A stretch of 64,000 bases of DNA from Oopsacas minuta. Lineage: Eukaryota > Porifera > Hexactinellida > Lyssacinosida > Leucopsacidae. Both the position numbers and the translations under genes were made by a program. This document shows positions 1 through 12,440 of this stretch, piece after piece. Every line of letters begins with the position of its first letter. Positions within the stretch are counted from its first letter, which is position 1. The notes under the pieces are model-generated. The model saw only the letters and a list, made by a program, of their open reading frames with translations, did no database searches and was not told where the DNA came from. Location: NCBI GenBank assembly GCA_024704765.1, contig JAKMXF010000055.1:885264-949263 (forward strand), given 5' to 3'.

Positions 1-954
1 ATAATGTCAAAAGCATAAATTAAACATAACCGAACAAAGTCATTTCACCATAAATGGCTAGCAAGGGGGCAATGCAGGGGAAATAAAATATTGAATTATG
101 AATAAAATGGACTAACTTATACTCACCAAGAGAAATTCTTCTTCCCTGTTCGAAATATCTAGGAGAAGAGGTACAAAGTCTTGGATGAAGGACCTAGAAG
201 GATAAAGGCGAAAATGGGAAGAGCTGAAGGAGATATACTTCCATAAGAATAATTACATACCAAAATAAGTTAATATTAGGAAAGTCGCCGACAGAGTGCG
301 ATAGCCATGGTAGTTCACATACACATCACATGTGCAACCATGAAGCAAACAAATTTGTGTCGTCAGTGCATAAAGCAATCGCGCTTTACTTATTAGCTCT
401 GTGCAGACTGGATGTACACATTGGGCTGGGCAATTAGTTTGTCGAATTAAGCAAGAGTATGGAATCAAAAATTACAATCTGGCACTTGGGAGCCGTAAGG
501 ACTAGTAGCAGCATAAGATATATATATAATCAGCACCGCACCATCACATTACGAAATTAATAAAAATGTTAACCAATAATCAGTGGATATTATTAGTCAA
601 TCTTTAAAACTGTAAATTGACGAATGTTAGCCAGTTCATTGCAATGTCGCACATTGTTCGGTCACGAATTGTTACTCAGTAATCATAGGATATTATTAAT
701 AATCCTTGAAAATCAATTGGAGAATTTAACCGTTTAATGAAATGTCAAAATAATTAATCAGTAATCATCGGGAATAGTGAGTTGATACTTAATTCTTTAC
801 AAAAGATTAATTGGAAAATATTCACTATTGATTCTAATGTTGCCCATTGTTTGGTCACGAAATATTAATCAGTGATCATCGAATGTCATTAGTGAATTGA
901 CTGAAATCATCGAAAATCTAAATTGAAAGCTTGACGATGTTTTAATGTCGGACA
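1..954. other. AT-rich non-coding stretch
   Basis: I see no coding or RNA feature. Short phrases of the type taatcagtgatcatcg recur loosely between about 570 and 890, suggesting degenerate local duplication. The stretch ends at the TA dinucleotide (955-956) that flanks the first mariner. Confidence 0.4.
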
Positions 955-1038
955 TACTAGGGCGTTCAATAAGTCTTGCGGGGGATATCATAGAATATGA
1001 TACAAACACTACACACACTAATTCACTATATTATTTAT

Positions 1039-1628
1039 TCAAAAGTAATCCCCTCCTGCAGATTCACAAAGTTTTAACCTTTCCACCCACTTGTAAACAC
1101 ATTTCTGTACTCTTCTTCGGGGATGGATTTGAAGTACTGGTACAGGCCCGTTCCGAGTGCTTGTAATGTGTTAAAATCTTTGCCTTGAAGGTAGATTTTA
1201 AGTTTGAGGAATATCCAAAACAACACGGAGTTAGGTCTGGTGAGTATGATGGATGGGGAAGTAATTCTAACCCTTCTACATCCCAGAAATTTTTGATAAG
1301 CTTAGCTGTATGGGAACTGGCGTTATCAATTAAAATCTTCATTCCTCGAGTTCCGGTTTTCGGGCGGTACTTTTCTATATTTTTTATCAAATTTGGAAGC
1401 ACTTGCTCTGTAAAATAAGGAGCAGTAACAGCCTTGCCACTCTCACAAGATAATTGCAAGACAATTCTATGACTACTGAAGAAGATGGTATACATAATCT
1501 TAGGTTTCTGAAGTCGGGTATAGGAATTTTCGCCGGTTGTTCGTCGCCCCTCACCCATGATAGCTTCTTATACTTGCTATATGGCGTTGAATAGGACCGA
1601 CGTCTCGTCACCGGTAATAATCTTTTTT
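1039..1628 (-). pseudogene. mariner transposase, catalytic half (copy 1)
   Basis: This is the C-terminal, catalytic half of a mariner DD34D transposase, the enzyme that cuts and pastes the element at TA sites. Minus-strand reading gives the first-Asp region ITGDETS, then the strand around ILIDNASSHTAKLIKN with the second Asp, then HPSYSPDLTPC where functional mariners read SPDLAPCDFWLF. The third catalytic Asp is lost here: the frame reads CCFGYSSN after the proline. Two overlapping frames are needed, so at least one frameshift is present around 1390-1560. The N-terminal half continues beyond the insertion, at 3579-4056. Confidence 0.85.
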
Positions 1629-1636
1629 AGGCGTGT

Positions 1637-3570
1637 TCCGTGAGATTGTAACTCATCTATATTAAACGACTGTGAATTTGCAGGATATTCGACCAGGACA
1701 ATTTCAGTCACTAATTTGACCTACTTGTACTCATCAGATTACTCGAAATTAATATCATTCGGTAGCGGATAGTTGGGCGTTGTATAAAATATAATTTTCT
1801 TAAACATTTTTTGACTTTTACCTATCTATTTTGTCATGACGAGTAGGGTCGCTTCTCTATTAAATCGACGACCTAAAAGTAAGGATACAAATCTGAAATT
1901 TTGTGTCTATATCTGTGACCCATGGACGTTTATGTAAACTAAATTTCATCCAAAAATTCCTAAAACTCGAGGAGATACAAGTATTCAAAGTTGAAGTCAG
2001 AGTTATATTGGAGGGAGTGAATATCATTTTACAAAAAGTATGGTCAGTTCAAATTGATATTTGATATCCCAAATCGAAGTCAAACTATTATATTTTGATA
2101 ACAATCGATAGCTGAGACATGGGCGTATACCATTATGTCGCTGTATTTCTGAAATTCTGAAAGATACAGTCACAATGGGGTTAAATATAGGCATAATTGT
2201 CGTTTATTATGTATTTTCGAAATTTCAATTTAGACTCAAATTTCAAAATAATTCATTCCCAGAATCCCCTGAAACTTTACAAGCTCCTTCTTTTATAGTA
2301 TATCATTCGATTTTCTTTAAAAAATACAGGGTCGCTAGTACTTTTCTAATGACTATCACAAAATTAATATTTTGTGAAAATGTTTTTCCACTAAATGGAT
2401 CATTATTCACATTGTCTAATACAATACTAGATTATCTCATTAGACTAATGAGCATGCTGTTATTTACGCATGAAGTAGCACATGTTATAACTCTTCTCTT
2501 GGTTCCCATTTTAATGTTGTTACTACAACCGAATAATCATTATTTGTCAATGTGTAGATTTCATTGTGATGGATGAAAATGGTAAATGTAATTCATAATT
2601 TCAGCATTTTGCGGTTTGATTATTCGTTTGTTGTAGTAACATTAGAATGGGAACCAAAAGAAAAGTTATAACATGTGCTACTTCATGCGTAAATAACAGC
2701 ATGCTCATTAGTCTAATGAGATAATCTAGTATTGTATTAGACAATGTGAATAATGATCCATTTAGTGGAAAAACATTTTCACAAAATATTAATTTTGTGA
2801 TAGTCATTAGAAAAGTACTAGCGACCCTGTATTTTTTAAAGAAAATCGAATGATATACTATAAAAGAAGGAGCTTGTAAAGTTTCAGGGGATTCTGGGAA
2901 TGAATTATTTTGAAATTTGAGTCTAAATTGAAATTTCGAAAATACATAATAAACGACAATTATGCCTATATTTAACCCCATTGTGACTGTATCTTTCAGA
3001 ATTTCAGAAATACAGCGACATAATGGTATACGCCCATGTCTCAGCTATCGATTGTTATCAAAATATAATAGTTTGACTTCGATTTGGGATATCAAATATC
3101 AATTTGAACTGACCATACTTTTTGTAAAATGATATTCACTCCCTCCAATATAACTCTGACTTCAACTTTGAATACTTGTATCTCCTCGAGTTTTAGGAAT
3201 TTTTGGATGAAATTTAGTTTACATAAACGTCCATGGGTCACAGATATAGACACAAAATTTCAGATTTGTATCCTTACTTTTAGGTCGTCGATTTAATAGA
3301 GAAGCGACCCTACTCGTCATGACAAAATAGATAGGTAAAAGTCAAAAAATGTTTAAGAAAATTATATTTTATACAACGCCCAACTATCCGCTACCGAATG
3401 ATATTAATTTCGAGTAATCTGATGAGTACAAGTAGGTCAAATTAGTGACTGAAATTGTCCTGGTCGAATATCCTGCAAATTCACAGTCGTTTAATATAGA
3501 TGAGTTACAATCTCACGTTGAAAGGCTGTCCCTGGTCCAATAATACTAATGAGTTACAATCTCATGCAAC
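1637..3570. mobile_element. 1.93-kb inverted-repeat (foldback-like) insertion
   Basis: The insertion lies inside mariner copy 1. The 8-bp sequence AGGCGTGT is present on both sides (1629-1636 and 3571-3578), while the uninterrupted mariners have a single related stretch there; this looks like an 8-bp target-site duplication. Almost all of it is a near-perfect palindrome, with arms 1639-2540 and 2616-3517 around a centre of about 75 bp near 2578. The arms encode mirror-image open frames of 133 and 126 codons that look like chance products of the palindrome. An 8-bp duplication is typical of hAT and P-type elements. The right side contains CAGGGACAGCC on the minus strand, which resembles a hAT terminus. 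Confidence 0.8.
1639..3517. repeat. Long inverted repeat, two ~0.9-kb arms
   Basis: Every position p in the left arm pairs with about 5156-p in the right arm (for example 1639 with 3517, 2175 with 2981). The arms differ by only a few substitutions and a 3-base indel near the centre. A transcript would fold into a hairpin of roughly 900 bp. Arm identity is much higher than among the mariner copies, so the duplication is younger than the mariner spread or has been kept by gene conversion. Confidence 0.93.
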
Positions 3571-3578
3571 AGGCGTGT

Positions 3579-4056
3579 AGAATCGCAGTTCTCATAAGTT
3601 TCCAACGGTTTCTTGGCAATATTCAGTCATGCCAACCTTTGATTCTCACTGAGTTTATGCGGGACCCATTTCCCACAAATCGATCGGTAGCCAAGCTCAG
3701 TTGTCAGAATTGTATGAATAGCTTCCGGTGAAATCTCCATACTTTGTTATAACTGATTGACAGTAATGCATTTGTCTTCCATGACCATACTTTCAATGAG
3801 TGCGATATTCTCGGAAGTGGTGGTGGATATCGGTCTTCCAGATCGAGGAAAATCTGTGACATCAGCATTACCAGATCTAAAACGGGCAGTCCATCGCTCT
3901 ACAGTAGATCTGGAAGGGCAATCCACACACAATATCTCCTGTAACTCGCTGAAGATCTGTATGGGCTGGATCTTGAGTATTGTGCTAATTCTATGTAACT
4001 CGCCATTTGAGGTTGAAATTATCATCCTTTGAAGCCACAAGTTCAACAGTGGGCAT
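3579..4056 (-). pseudogene. mariner transposase, N-terminal HTH half (copy 1)
   Basis: Minus-strand reading gives the mariner N-terminus KDDNFNLKWR followed, after a one-base loss, by the paired helix-turn-helix region with CPSRSTVERWTARF and the PRSGRP linker. The start codon seen in the other two copies (ATG before GCTTCGAAGGATG) is GTG here. Unlike those copies, codon 13 is CGA rather than the stop TGA. The HTH half binds the terminal repeats; with the insertion directly downstream no full-length transposase can be made. Confidence 0.85.
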
Positions 4057-4229
4057 AAATTGACTACACGTAACTATCTCAAAAATTCATAATTTGTATT
4101 GAATAAGCTTGAAACTTTCAGCATATGGAGTTTAACTATATGGGCTTATAATATATGGAAGTTAGATATATTACTTGACTAATTCCTAAGAAATATTATG
4201 ACCCGCAAGACTTATTGAACAACCTGATA

Positions 4230-5039
4230 ATTACGACAAACTGTGTATAAATAATATAGTAAATTATACTCTTATTCCAATGTTAGCAAGTGGCGAATGA
4301 GACATCTCAAAATACTGTTTGATTTGGGATCTATATCTTATATAATAGGGTATAAACTCCAGTCCACATTATAAACAAATGGAACGTTAGTACAAATCCG
4401 AATTAAATTTCAAATAAAGAATATAGATTCATTTTGGAAATGAAAGAGTGATGAGAACGAAGTGGACAAGCTAGAAGCAACATCGGAATTCGAAGGGATA
4501 ATATAACAATTGAAGTGCTTGAATTTCTCATCCAAAGTCAGGTCATCACTCTCTGCGCTGTCCAAGACCTTCCTCCTAGATCTCCCCGCAATTAAAATTG
4601 GTGAACGATTCAAGTGAGTCATTCACCCTGGGATCAATTACTGATTAAAAACAAAGGGAAGATTTTACTGAGTTTGACGTCTACAAAAAGTTATCAAAGC
4701 AAAAACTGAACGGACAGAGAAAAGCTCAGAATGTTCATCACTCCAGTCAGAATTCAATTTTGTCTATCTTTATGAACTCTCTACGTCGGGATATATTAAA
4801 TGAACTCAAGACAGCCAAACATTTCTTTATAGGACCACTTGTCTAGAAAATGAGGAAAAATTGAGAAAATATTCGGGTAAATTATATACGTTTGCGAGGG
4901 GATGTTTTATGAAGATTTCTTCAACTTATCAGAGCAGAAGGGTTAGAAACGAATTGGATAATGTTTCTTTGTACATGTGATCATATGAATGCTCAATGCT
5001 ATAATAGCGCATAAACAATGAGTGGATGACTAAGGGGTT
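4230..5039. other. Non-coding stretch after mariner copy 1
   Basis: I recognise nothing here. It may include more of the decayed hAT gene that becomes readable from about 5040, but no motif could be placed. Confidence 0.3.
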
Positions 5040-6131
5040 TGCAAGAACCCATGAGGTACAAAGTATGGTCAATGGCCTTGTGTATATAGCTGGACACAGA
5101 GGCTGAACCCTTTTGTTTTGCTTGCCGCGAAATTATAGATAGAGCTATGTCATTTTCGCAAGTATTCAACAACTCTACACTTTTATCTGCTTCAGTTCCA
5201 CACGATTTCCTAAGAAAACGCAGACTGTCTTGGGAAAACACGTGGTCCAACATCGTGAGTAGAATCAATATCCAAAACGTTGGTACAATCAAGCAGAAGC
5301 TTGCTCTACTGTAGTTCAAACGTCGAGGCAATCATTGTTGAGGCAGAGCATTTAACTCAGGATATCAACTGCGATAGAAGAGCTGCAGGAAGTATTGTCA
5401 ACTTGACAGATGCGTACCTCGTAGAATGTCTAAAATTTTTCAGGATAGTTCTCATAGTTAAAGTCCTATTAAGAGAAATATATGCAGGATAAACAACCGA
5501 TGTTTGCATTATAGTTGATAACATAAATATACTGTATCTCTCCATATCTGTTGAAGAAGTATTAGATGAAATCTGAGATACAGCAGAGGCACTCATAGAT
5601 GAACACAATATACCGCAGACAATCGAAAACGTAGTCGAAGACGTAGAGATGATTTCGATGCGAACTTGTAGTTCAAATCGGACTAAAAGAGGGATTGTTT
5701 CATCCAGTTGTTGGAAACCTCTTAACTGAGCTAGACAGACCTTTCAGCGAGAACACTAATTGAGTACTTACGGAATGTCAGCATTCGTTCCCATATGCAA
5801 ATATTTTCATAGAATCCAAGCAATCAAGCCATTTGTTAATCAATATCATTCGAATGAAGAACTGCTCGATGACGTGAATTGATTGTGTTCTCTAATCAAT
5901 ATAGAAAGGCTACCCCACAGTTAAACAAGATGTTAGAGGTCATTATATAGAGCTTTACAAGATATATAAGATAGCAAGTACCATGGCTGCAACAACTACT
6001 GAGAAGGAACGATCATTCTCCTATGTGAAACGTGTTAAGAAGTACATTCGTAGTCCTATGGATGATAACAAATTAGTAGACCTAGCGATTCTGTCAATGA
6101 ATAGGACTAGTACATCCAAATCAATCTTGTA
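5040..6131 (+). pseudogene. Decayed hAT transposase (ZMYM1/DUF4371-like)
   Basis: Two blocks on the plus strand resemble the hAT transposases that share the DUF4371/ZMYM1 architecture. Around 5070-5220 a broken frame reads VYSWTQRLNPFVLLAAKL followed by HFRKYSTTLHFYL, the position where the family has its conserved histidine-rich segment before an insertion domain. At 5985-6120 the C-terminal dimerisation motif is clear: TTTEKERSFSYVKRVKKYIR then LVDLAILSMN. Several frameshifts and stops separate the blocks. I could not find terminal repeats. The C-terminal block is the stronger evidence; the limits are approximate. Confidence 0.6.
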
Positions 6132-8033
6132 GATATTCATGAACAATTAGATATCCATTAGAATGTGACCGCATCTATGAAGGTAGAAAACTTGGGGTAA
6201 TTTACCACAGGTTAAACCGTCAAGATGACCTGGAGGACTCCGATTCATTATATTTGTAGCTTGATAATTTTACCAACGAGTGTGTGGATTACATTAAGTT
6301 ATAGAATATGCAGAAATTGGTTTAGGAATCATGTGAAGCTTGGAACAACACGTACTTGGAAGGGTACAGAGTGTGTTCCGAATACACTCCTCCTAGAATT
6401 ATAAGGATAACCTCGAAGGGCTGAACTTTACAGTGGTCTATAACTTTTTATATATATATACATCCATTTTACTATGGTATTTCGGGAGTCTAATTACTCA
6501 AGCTTTAAGAAACTTATGCACTTCTATTGGTTAAACAATTAGAATGTTAAGATCCAAGAAACCCTAGCGGCAGGTAAGGAGGGGCTGTGGGAGAGCCATT
6601 CTGGCTCCCTCGGAACTATCCGTGCTAGCCGGTGCACTCACGAAGATGGTCAACCTACTGTAAAGAATTCTCATTATATGATATTATTTAAAGATTGATT
6701 ACTCAAGTTTTGTGTGGTTTTATTTAAGTGTACAAATTCATGTACTATAATTTTTTATATCAGTATTATAGAATGATGCAAGGGCAGCCAACGATAAAGT
6801 GAAATTAAGTTTACATTAGTGCTTTAATTAAAGGATCAAATTTTTTGAATAGTTGTCAGTGTTAATATTATATATGTGGAATAATACATGTATGTACATA
6901 TAGGCCTTGACAAAATTACTAATACATTAGATAATATTTAGAAACTGGACCAAAAACAAGGGGAGAAAAGAAAAGAGTTGGAAAGTGGTTCAAAAAATAG
7001 AGAGGAGGGAGAGCCTCTAACGGGACACCCCTCCCAAAGTCAGTCTAGTATGGATGAATAGATTATACCATGACCTTAATTTACGGCTATACATGATGCC
7101 GACTCATGGTAAATACAGAGGCTAGTTTATGAAGAGTAGATATTTGAAATTGCTGATAAACTGAAAATTCGTTTGATAGGCCGTAGGAAGGTATTAACAA
7201 CAAATAGAGACGTAGTACCAAAATTTACATATATGTGGTCAAATATGTGATTAGTCATCATGTAGTGCGGGATATGCTATTTTAGGTACAACAAACAAAA
7301 TTTTCTAAACTGTATTTACACCATGTTTTCAACATCTGTAATTTCTGATAGATATATATAATGATGAATTAATAAAGTTGATTCGAAAGATTTCGATAAC
7401 ATGATCGGAATATGATCACATTCCTGTTTGCTAATGAAATACATTTTGTCACATTGAAACCATAACTCAAAAACTATAAATCATACCAATCGTTGATACT
7501 AGTGTTCCCGTAAATGATACTCCTTATTAACAAAATGTATTTCAATAACGTACATTCAATGTCCTTTGAGATACATACATTTGAATACAATAATGGGGGT
7601 TAAACAAAATGTGATATAAATTTAAGTAACATTTGAAAATGCGTTCTAATAAGCGTACTCGATTACTCCAGTATAACTGTTGAAACGAAGATTTAGGAAA
7701 TATTTGAAATTCGCCCAACGAATAGATATAACAACTACAAATATTCACAATACCCCATGGACGATGCAATATTTCGAATCAGCGTACTCCATTACCCCAT
7801 AATATTCGTTGAAACGGATTCACTAGCATAAATATGAATTATCAGCCAAAAGGAGTAAAAAGATCATTAATCACACGACAAAAATAATCATCTCATCTTG
7901 TCCACAATATCATACTCGGGTACCCAAATATAATTGTTTACTTTTCTAACATCGGTAACGAAAGGACAAGTTACTTTACTTATTTCTAATAATATACACA
8001 GATCGTCCTACAATATTATAATAACACAAAATA
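6132..8033. other. Non-coding stretch
   Basis: No gene recognised. A short GC-richer patch at about 6570-6660 stands out from the AT-rich background but has no usable open frame. Confidence 0.35.
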
Positions 8034-8071
8034 GACACACTCACACACTCACACACACACACACACACACA
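8034..8071. repeat. (CA)n microsatellite
   Basis: A run of CA dinucleotides with a few TCA interruptions. The short open frame across it, with its THTHTH run, is a product of the repeat. Confidence 0.95.
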
Positions 8072-11000
8072 AAACAAGTGAGTTTAACCTTTAGAGATAT
8101 TTGGGCCTGTTACCGAGATCTACACTAGATGGTAAATGAATGCATTCATCGCTAGGTTATAGAAGATAACATACTGTCTTAATAATATATATGCAAGAAA
8201 TATTAAGGAAATTGAGGAAGCGATGGGCGATGTAGTAAAATCGTATTAAAGATTATTAAGAGGGTTAATCATAACTAGACTCAGCTCTCCATTCTTACAC
8301 TCCTAGGTTTGATAGGGACAAGGTTTCTCCAAATATTCTCATTAAATAACTAACAGGACGAGAAATTCACAGAGCAAAAATGCCACCATAGTATTTCGAT
8401 TAGAATAAGACTGCTAAAAATATGAGGAAGAAATGCATCAAAATTTGTGATAAATTGGCAAATTAAGAAGCCTCCACTAGTGTCAGGGGTCACATTGGCG
8501 ATGCATACAAAGCTGGAAATCGTTTAAAATGGGTCGATCTAGTTGCATGGCAAGTTCCAAACTTATATGAAAATCCCACAATCCGATGATTTATTATAAA
8601 TATCGACTAGACAATATGATCCGTAATTGCGATCGATGGTCAAGAAATATCTGAAGCAAAATCACTGAAAATTATACAATACAAAATTGAAGAATACTAC
8701 TATAGTTTGTCAGATAACATCTAAGAAATAGTGTTAAACTTTCATAGAAAATATCAATCTTAAGAATTTAGAAACAAAAAATCATAAGGCAAAATGCCGG
8801 GGAAAGGACTATATTAATTGGGGGAGAAATATTCCAGGGCGTCCAACTTCTGTATGGACCCAGATATACAAAGGAAATAAGAAAGGAGAAAATGATAACA
8901 AACCTGAGATATATTGGATTAATAGTTTTAGATAGATCAGCATATCTCCTAAGTGCTGAACGCAAACTTCTGGGAGCAGCGTTCTAAAGGAAAATCTGAA
9001 GTAAATATTCAGATACACTCAACTAAGCATACTCGGGTATATCTCCCAGTACGAAATCACTCCCATTGAAGTAAATACTAAAATTCTTCGGTAATCAGGA
9101 CAACTCCAGTAATCGAGTGAAAGTGAGAACTCAATAAATGGACACATTTGGATAAATATAGAGACAAAATTTAGCCAAACTAATTTTATATACTAGACGA
9201 TCACGAGAATTTAAGTTGTGTACTGCTCTACAATAGTCTGGTAAATTGGGTTTAGGGAGATCTGCGAGTGAAAATATAAAACGGTATTGCTATTTTGTAC
9301 ATTATGAGGAATTCTCGGGCTATTTGCGAACCCAGCGTTATCGGGACAAAAAGGCTAGATCAGATGTGTCCCAATTAAGCGGAGTTGAATGTAAATCACA
9401 TATACTAGATAAGAGGATAAATTATAGGTAATGTCTAAATATAGCAAGGATTCGTTTCAAATGTGGTAGCATTACCGACCCAAAAATAGGACTTGGGGCA
9501 TTATAGTTTCATCAATAAATTCCGAACAAACAAAAATAAATATATAAATAATATATACTTGTAAATATCCAGAGATAAGGAGATTAATACATACTAACCA
9601 GGAGCATGTCTCAAGCGGCGTAATATTCATCAAATTCCACTGTATACGTAGTTAAATACAGAAAAATTGCTTGTTAGTAGCCAAGATGCACTATCAGCAT
9701 AATATAGTAGACATAACCAGTGAATATCGGTGTATCTCTTATTAAAAGTGAACAATGAAGGAATTAATGAAATGTCTGAAGTATGCAGCAAACTTTAAAT
9801 GTAAGAACAATTTATCATACTAAATATAACATCGTACGAAAATTTCAAATGATATACGTTCAGCAATTTCTGCATTTGGTACACACAGTTGATTCTATCT
9901 ACTATTGCTTGAATAGGTCATTACGGTACTGTAGGTCTCTTGAGATTAAGGGGCCAGCCATAAGTAAGGGGGATAAGTTAAAAAAAGATGACAAAATGTG
10001 ACAGGGTAGACAACACACTTTCTTGTAAATAAGGCATGGTCAGTAGGGCTTCATGTACAAGTGGATTATCAGTGTAATTGAATATTTTTGAGCTAGGACA
10101 TTAGATACTGCAGTTTTATCTCAATCGAATAAGCGTTTACACAAACTTTTGCCTGTTATTCATGTGGGATCCTTTTCAGTCGAATTACATTAATTAACCC
10201 ATTTAGACTAAAGTACATGGGATATATCCTTTTACCAATTCTACAGGGCCTCTTCGCTTAAACTGGTTGCTGGTCACATTGAAATACCCAACCTGTGACA
10301 GCAGGATGAATATTCTGCGGTGGGACTTTGTGATCGGAGAACCAGGGTTCGGTTCCTCTTCCAATGAGTCACTTTGCAATATAACTTTAGATGATGTATA
10401 GGTCCCTTACGAAGAGATAAATTATCATCTAATTAACTCGACGTCGTCCAAATTAAATGGCATGTAATTTGATATGTCAAGTGTGAAGATAATTAGACTG
10501 CCACAAATATTCAAATATTTGCGATCTATTGAGTGTTACCATAGTTACTAAGATATTTGTGAAGTAAAAAGAGAAAAAGTTTCGGTACAATGTTGAATTG
10601 TGACGAAATTGCAAGTTAGTGGTATACTTATAACATTTCGGAAGACGAACCTTTTCTAGCACCGCTCGTATATTCATAAAATAAATATCATTTAATAATA
10701 TAGATCACACGTTCTTGAATTTGAGTAGAGACAGTTTTGGAAATAATAATAAGAAGAAGAAGAATAATCCAGAATCAGTAACAAAAATAAAAATCTCAGT
10801 GCCTATTACACAGTGAATGAAATAGAGTTAATGAGCAAAAAGGAAAAGAAGAAGAAATTAACAAATAATCGATTACATTCACTTGTCTAAAAGGGTGTTT
10901 CGAGTATGAAGATCCAAAATAACTCGATAATCGGGGAAGATATTATCAAATTATTATGCCTAATTCACACTATTCCTGAGTTCCAATAGTCTGCAATAAA

Positions 11001-11299
11001 ATTTGAAATGATAATTCTTACAAATGTGAGGTAATCGTAAATATACCCATATACTCATTTCAAGATTACGCAACACAATGGGTCAATCGGCACATTAGGG
11101 GAAATAGGGGTTCCTGTGAATTCAACGCATATTAAGATTATCATTCAAGTATGAGTATGGCCATAGGGAAACAAATGATTACCATTAAGATTCATAAGCC
11201 GCCATCAATTGACGTGGAAATTAATTATGATGCCATAAAAATCACTCTGTACTAGTAAACTGCAATAAAATTTATATATTTATGTGTGTTTGTATATAG
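8072..11299. other. Non-coding stretch
   Basis: Short open frames only, none with a recognisable motif or splice context. At about 10335-10375 there is a GGTTCGGTTCC block that resembles an RNA polymerase III B box, but no paired A box or clover-leaf could be drawn. Confidence 0.35.
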
Positions 11300-11830
11300 G
11301 GTCGTATATCAAGAATTGACTGAAGAAACTAGAAGAAGCCCCAGGGCTGATTTTCGACAAACAGGGAGATTTCTGGCCTGTCTCAGACAAATTCGATTCT
11401 TGGGCCAAAATTAACACCTATGACGAAATTATGACACACTTGTGACCTTATAAATTTTCGAAAAAATCACGTCATTAACCTCTGCTCAGACAACATACAT
11501 GATGGAGGTTTGAAATTTGAATCACAGTTACCTTTCAGTGTGCCAAATTTCTGACGTCATGATTTTGGCCAAATGCAAACTCATTATGAAATTATTTCGT
11601 CATTATGAATATAGAAAATATGAATATTACACAAATTTCTGAATTTTCAGAATTTCATAACACACGAGCCACGAAATTCCAAGATTCCTAAACAAAAGCC
11701 ACATAGCCTCCACTATTACCACATAAGGCAGTTAAATGGAATTTGGATGGACCATGAACAATACAAACTTTACACTACCGCTAAAAATTATCTTTGAGGC
11801 ACAGATTGCAGTGTATAATACCCTGTCACA
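11300..11830 (-). repeat. Long interspersed repeat, copy A
   Basis: This belongs to a family also seen at 20393-20973, 38514-39215 and 59985-60490 in the same orientation, and in the opposite one at 57880-58086 and 60800-61095. Shared landmarks, read on the plus strand, are GATTGAAGAAGCTGG-like sequence near the left end, repeated GAAATTATGACG and TGACGTCATGA phrases, GTTTGAAATTTGAATCAC, and AAATGGAATTTGGATGGACC. The family reads best on the minus strand as a tRNA-headed SINE. In this copy the head cannot be found; similarity fades after about 11830. Confidence 0.7.
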
Positions 11831-12046
11831 TAGCGACCGAAACTATCAAGAAATCTAGCTAGGTAATGTTATTTATCACCTAAAGAATCAAGAAATTTAG
11901 CTATTTTATAAATTGGATCCAAGATCTTTGCTACCAAGATAAGTTACAATAAGGGCCAAGCATTCTCAAAGTGGGCCATATGACTAGTGCTGCTAAATAG
12001 AAATTAATCTTCAAACTAACTGAAATGGTATTCCTCTTATTTTAAC

Positions 12047-12432
12047 CAGGGCTGGGATGGTTAACCGAATTTCGGGCGCGGTTGAACCTTTCGGTCATAG
12101 CGGTTAACAGGTTAACCACTGTAAGTGTTGTTTAATACAATCAGTGAGGTGACTTAACTAAAATTGATAATACCAAATACATAGCTACTATATATTCAAT
12201 CGTGATGCGACTTTATCCAAAAAAAGTATTGTAATATAGTAATACTGACCAAAATGTAACATCTCAAAAGTAATAAGTATCAGATTTCGTGTACATATAT
12301 ATTATCTTACCTCTTAAATCCTGAGCAATTATGAAAATATGGTTGGATATGATGCTATTCTGTTAACTGAATATGTTTTCCTAGAGAATTAACTGGAGAG
12401 CGACGATTAACCGGTTATCCGAATCCAGCCTT
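12047..12432. mobile_element. hAT-type MITE
   Basis: The left end begins CAGGGCTGGGATGGTTAACC and the right end, reverse-complemented, begins CAAGGCTGGATTCGGATAAC. Flanks at 12039-12046 and 12433-12440 read ATTTTAAC and GTTTTAAC, an 8-bp duplication with one mismatch. There is no coding sequence in its 386 bp, so it is non-autonomous. An internal segment at about 12250-12305 recurs at 42299-42360. Confidence 0.8.
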
Positions 12433-12440
12433 GTTTTAAC

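Larger units (their letters stand above)
957..4227 (-). mobile_element. mariner copy 1, split by a 1.9-kb insertion
   Basis: This Tc1/mariner element has terminal inverted repeats sharing TTCAATAAGTCTTGCGGG, inward of 957 on the left and ending at 4227 on the right, flanked by TA at 955-956 and 4228-4229. It matches the elements at 27.3-28.6 kb and 55.4-56.7 kb along its length. About 1.34 kb is mariner; the rest is an insertion at 1637-3570 bracketed by an 8-bp repeat. The transposase runs on the minus strand: the helix-turn-helix half lies right of the insertion and the catalytic half left of it. It is not autonomous now. Confidence 0.92.

Noticed and set aside
2175-2981. Duplicate 133- and 126-codon open frames as genes
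   Set aside because: They are the same palindrome arm read on opposite strands, with no family motif.
7934-8128. Small histidine/threonine-rich protein
   Set aside because: Its distinctive run is a translation of the CA microsatellite.
10335-10375. tRNA gene suggested by GGTTCGGTTCC
   Set aside because: No A box at the right distance and no acceptor stem could be drawn.
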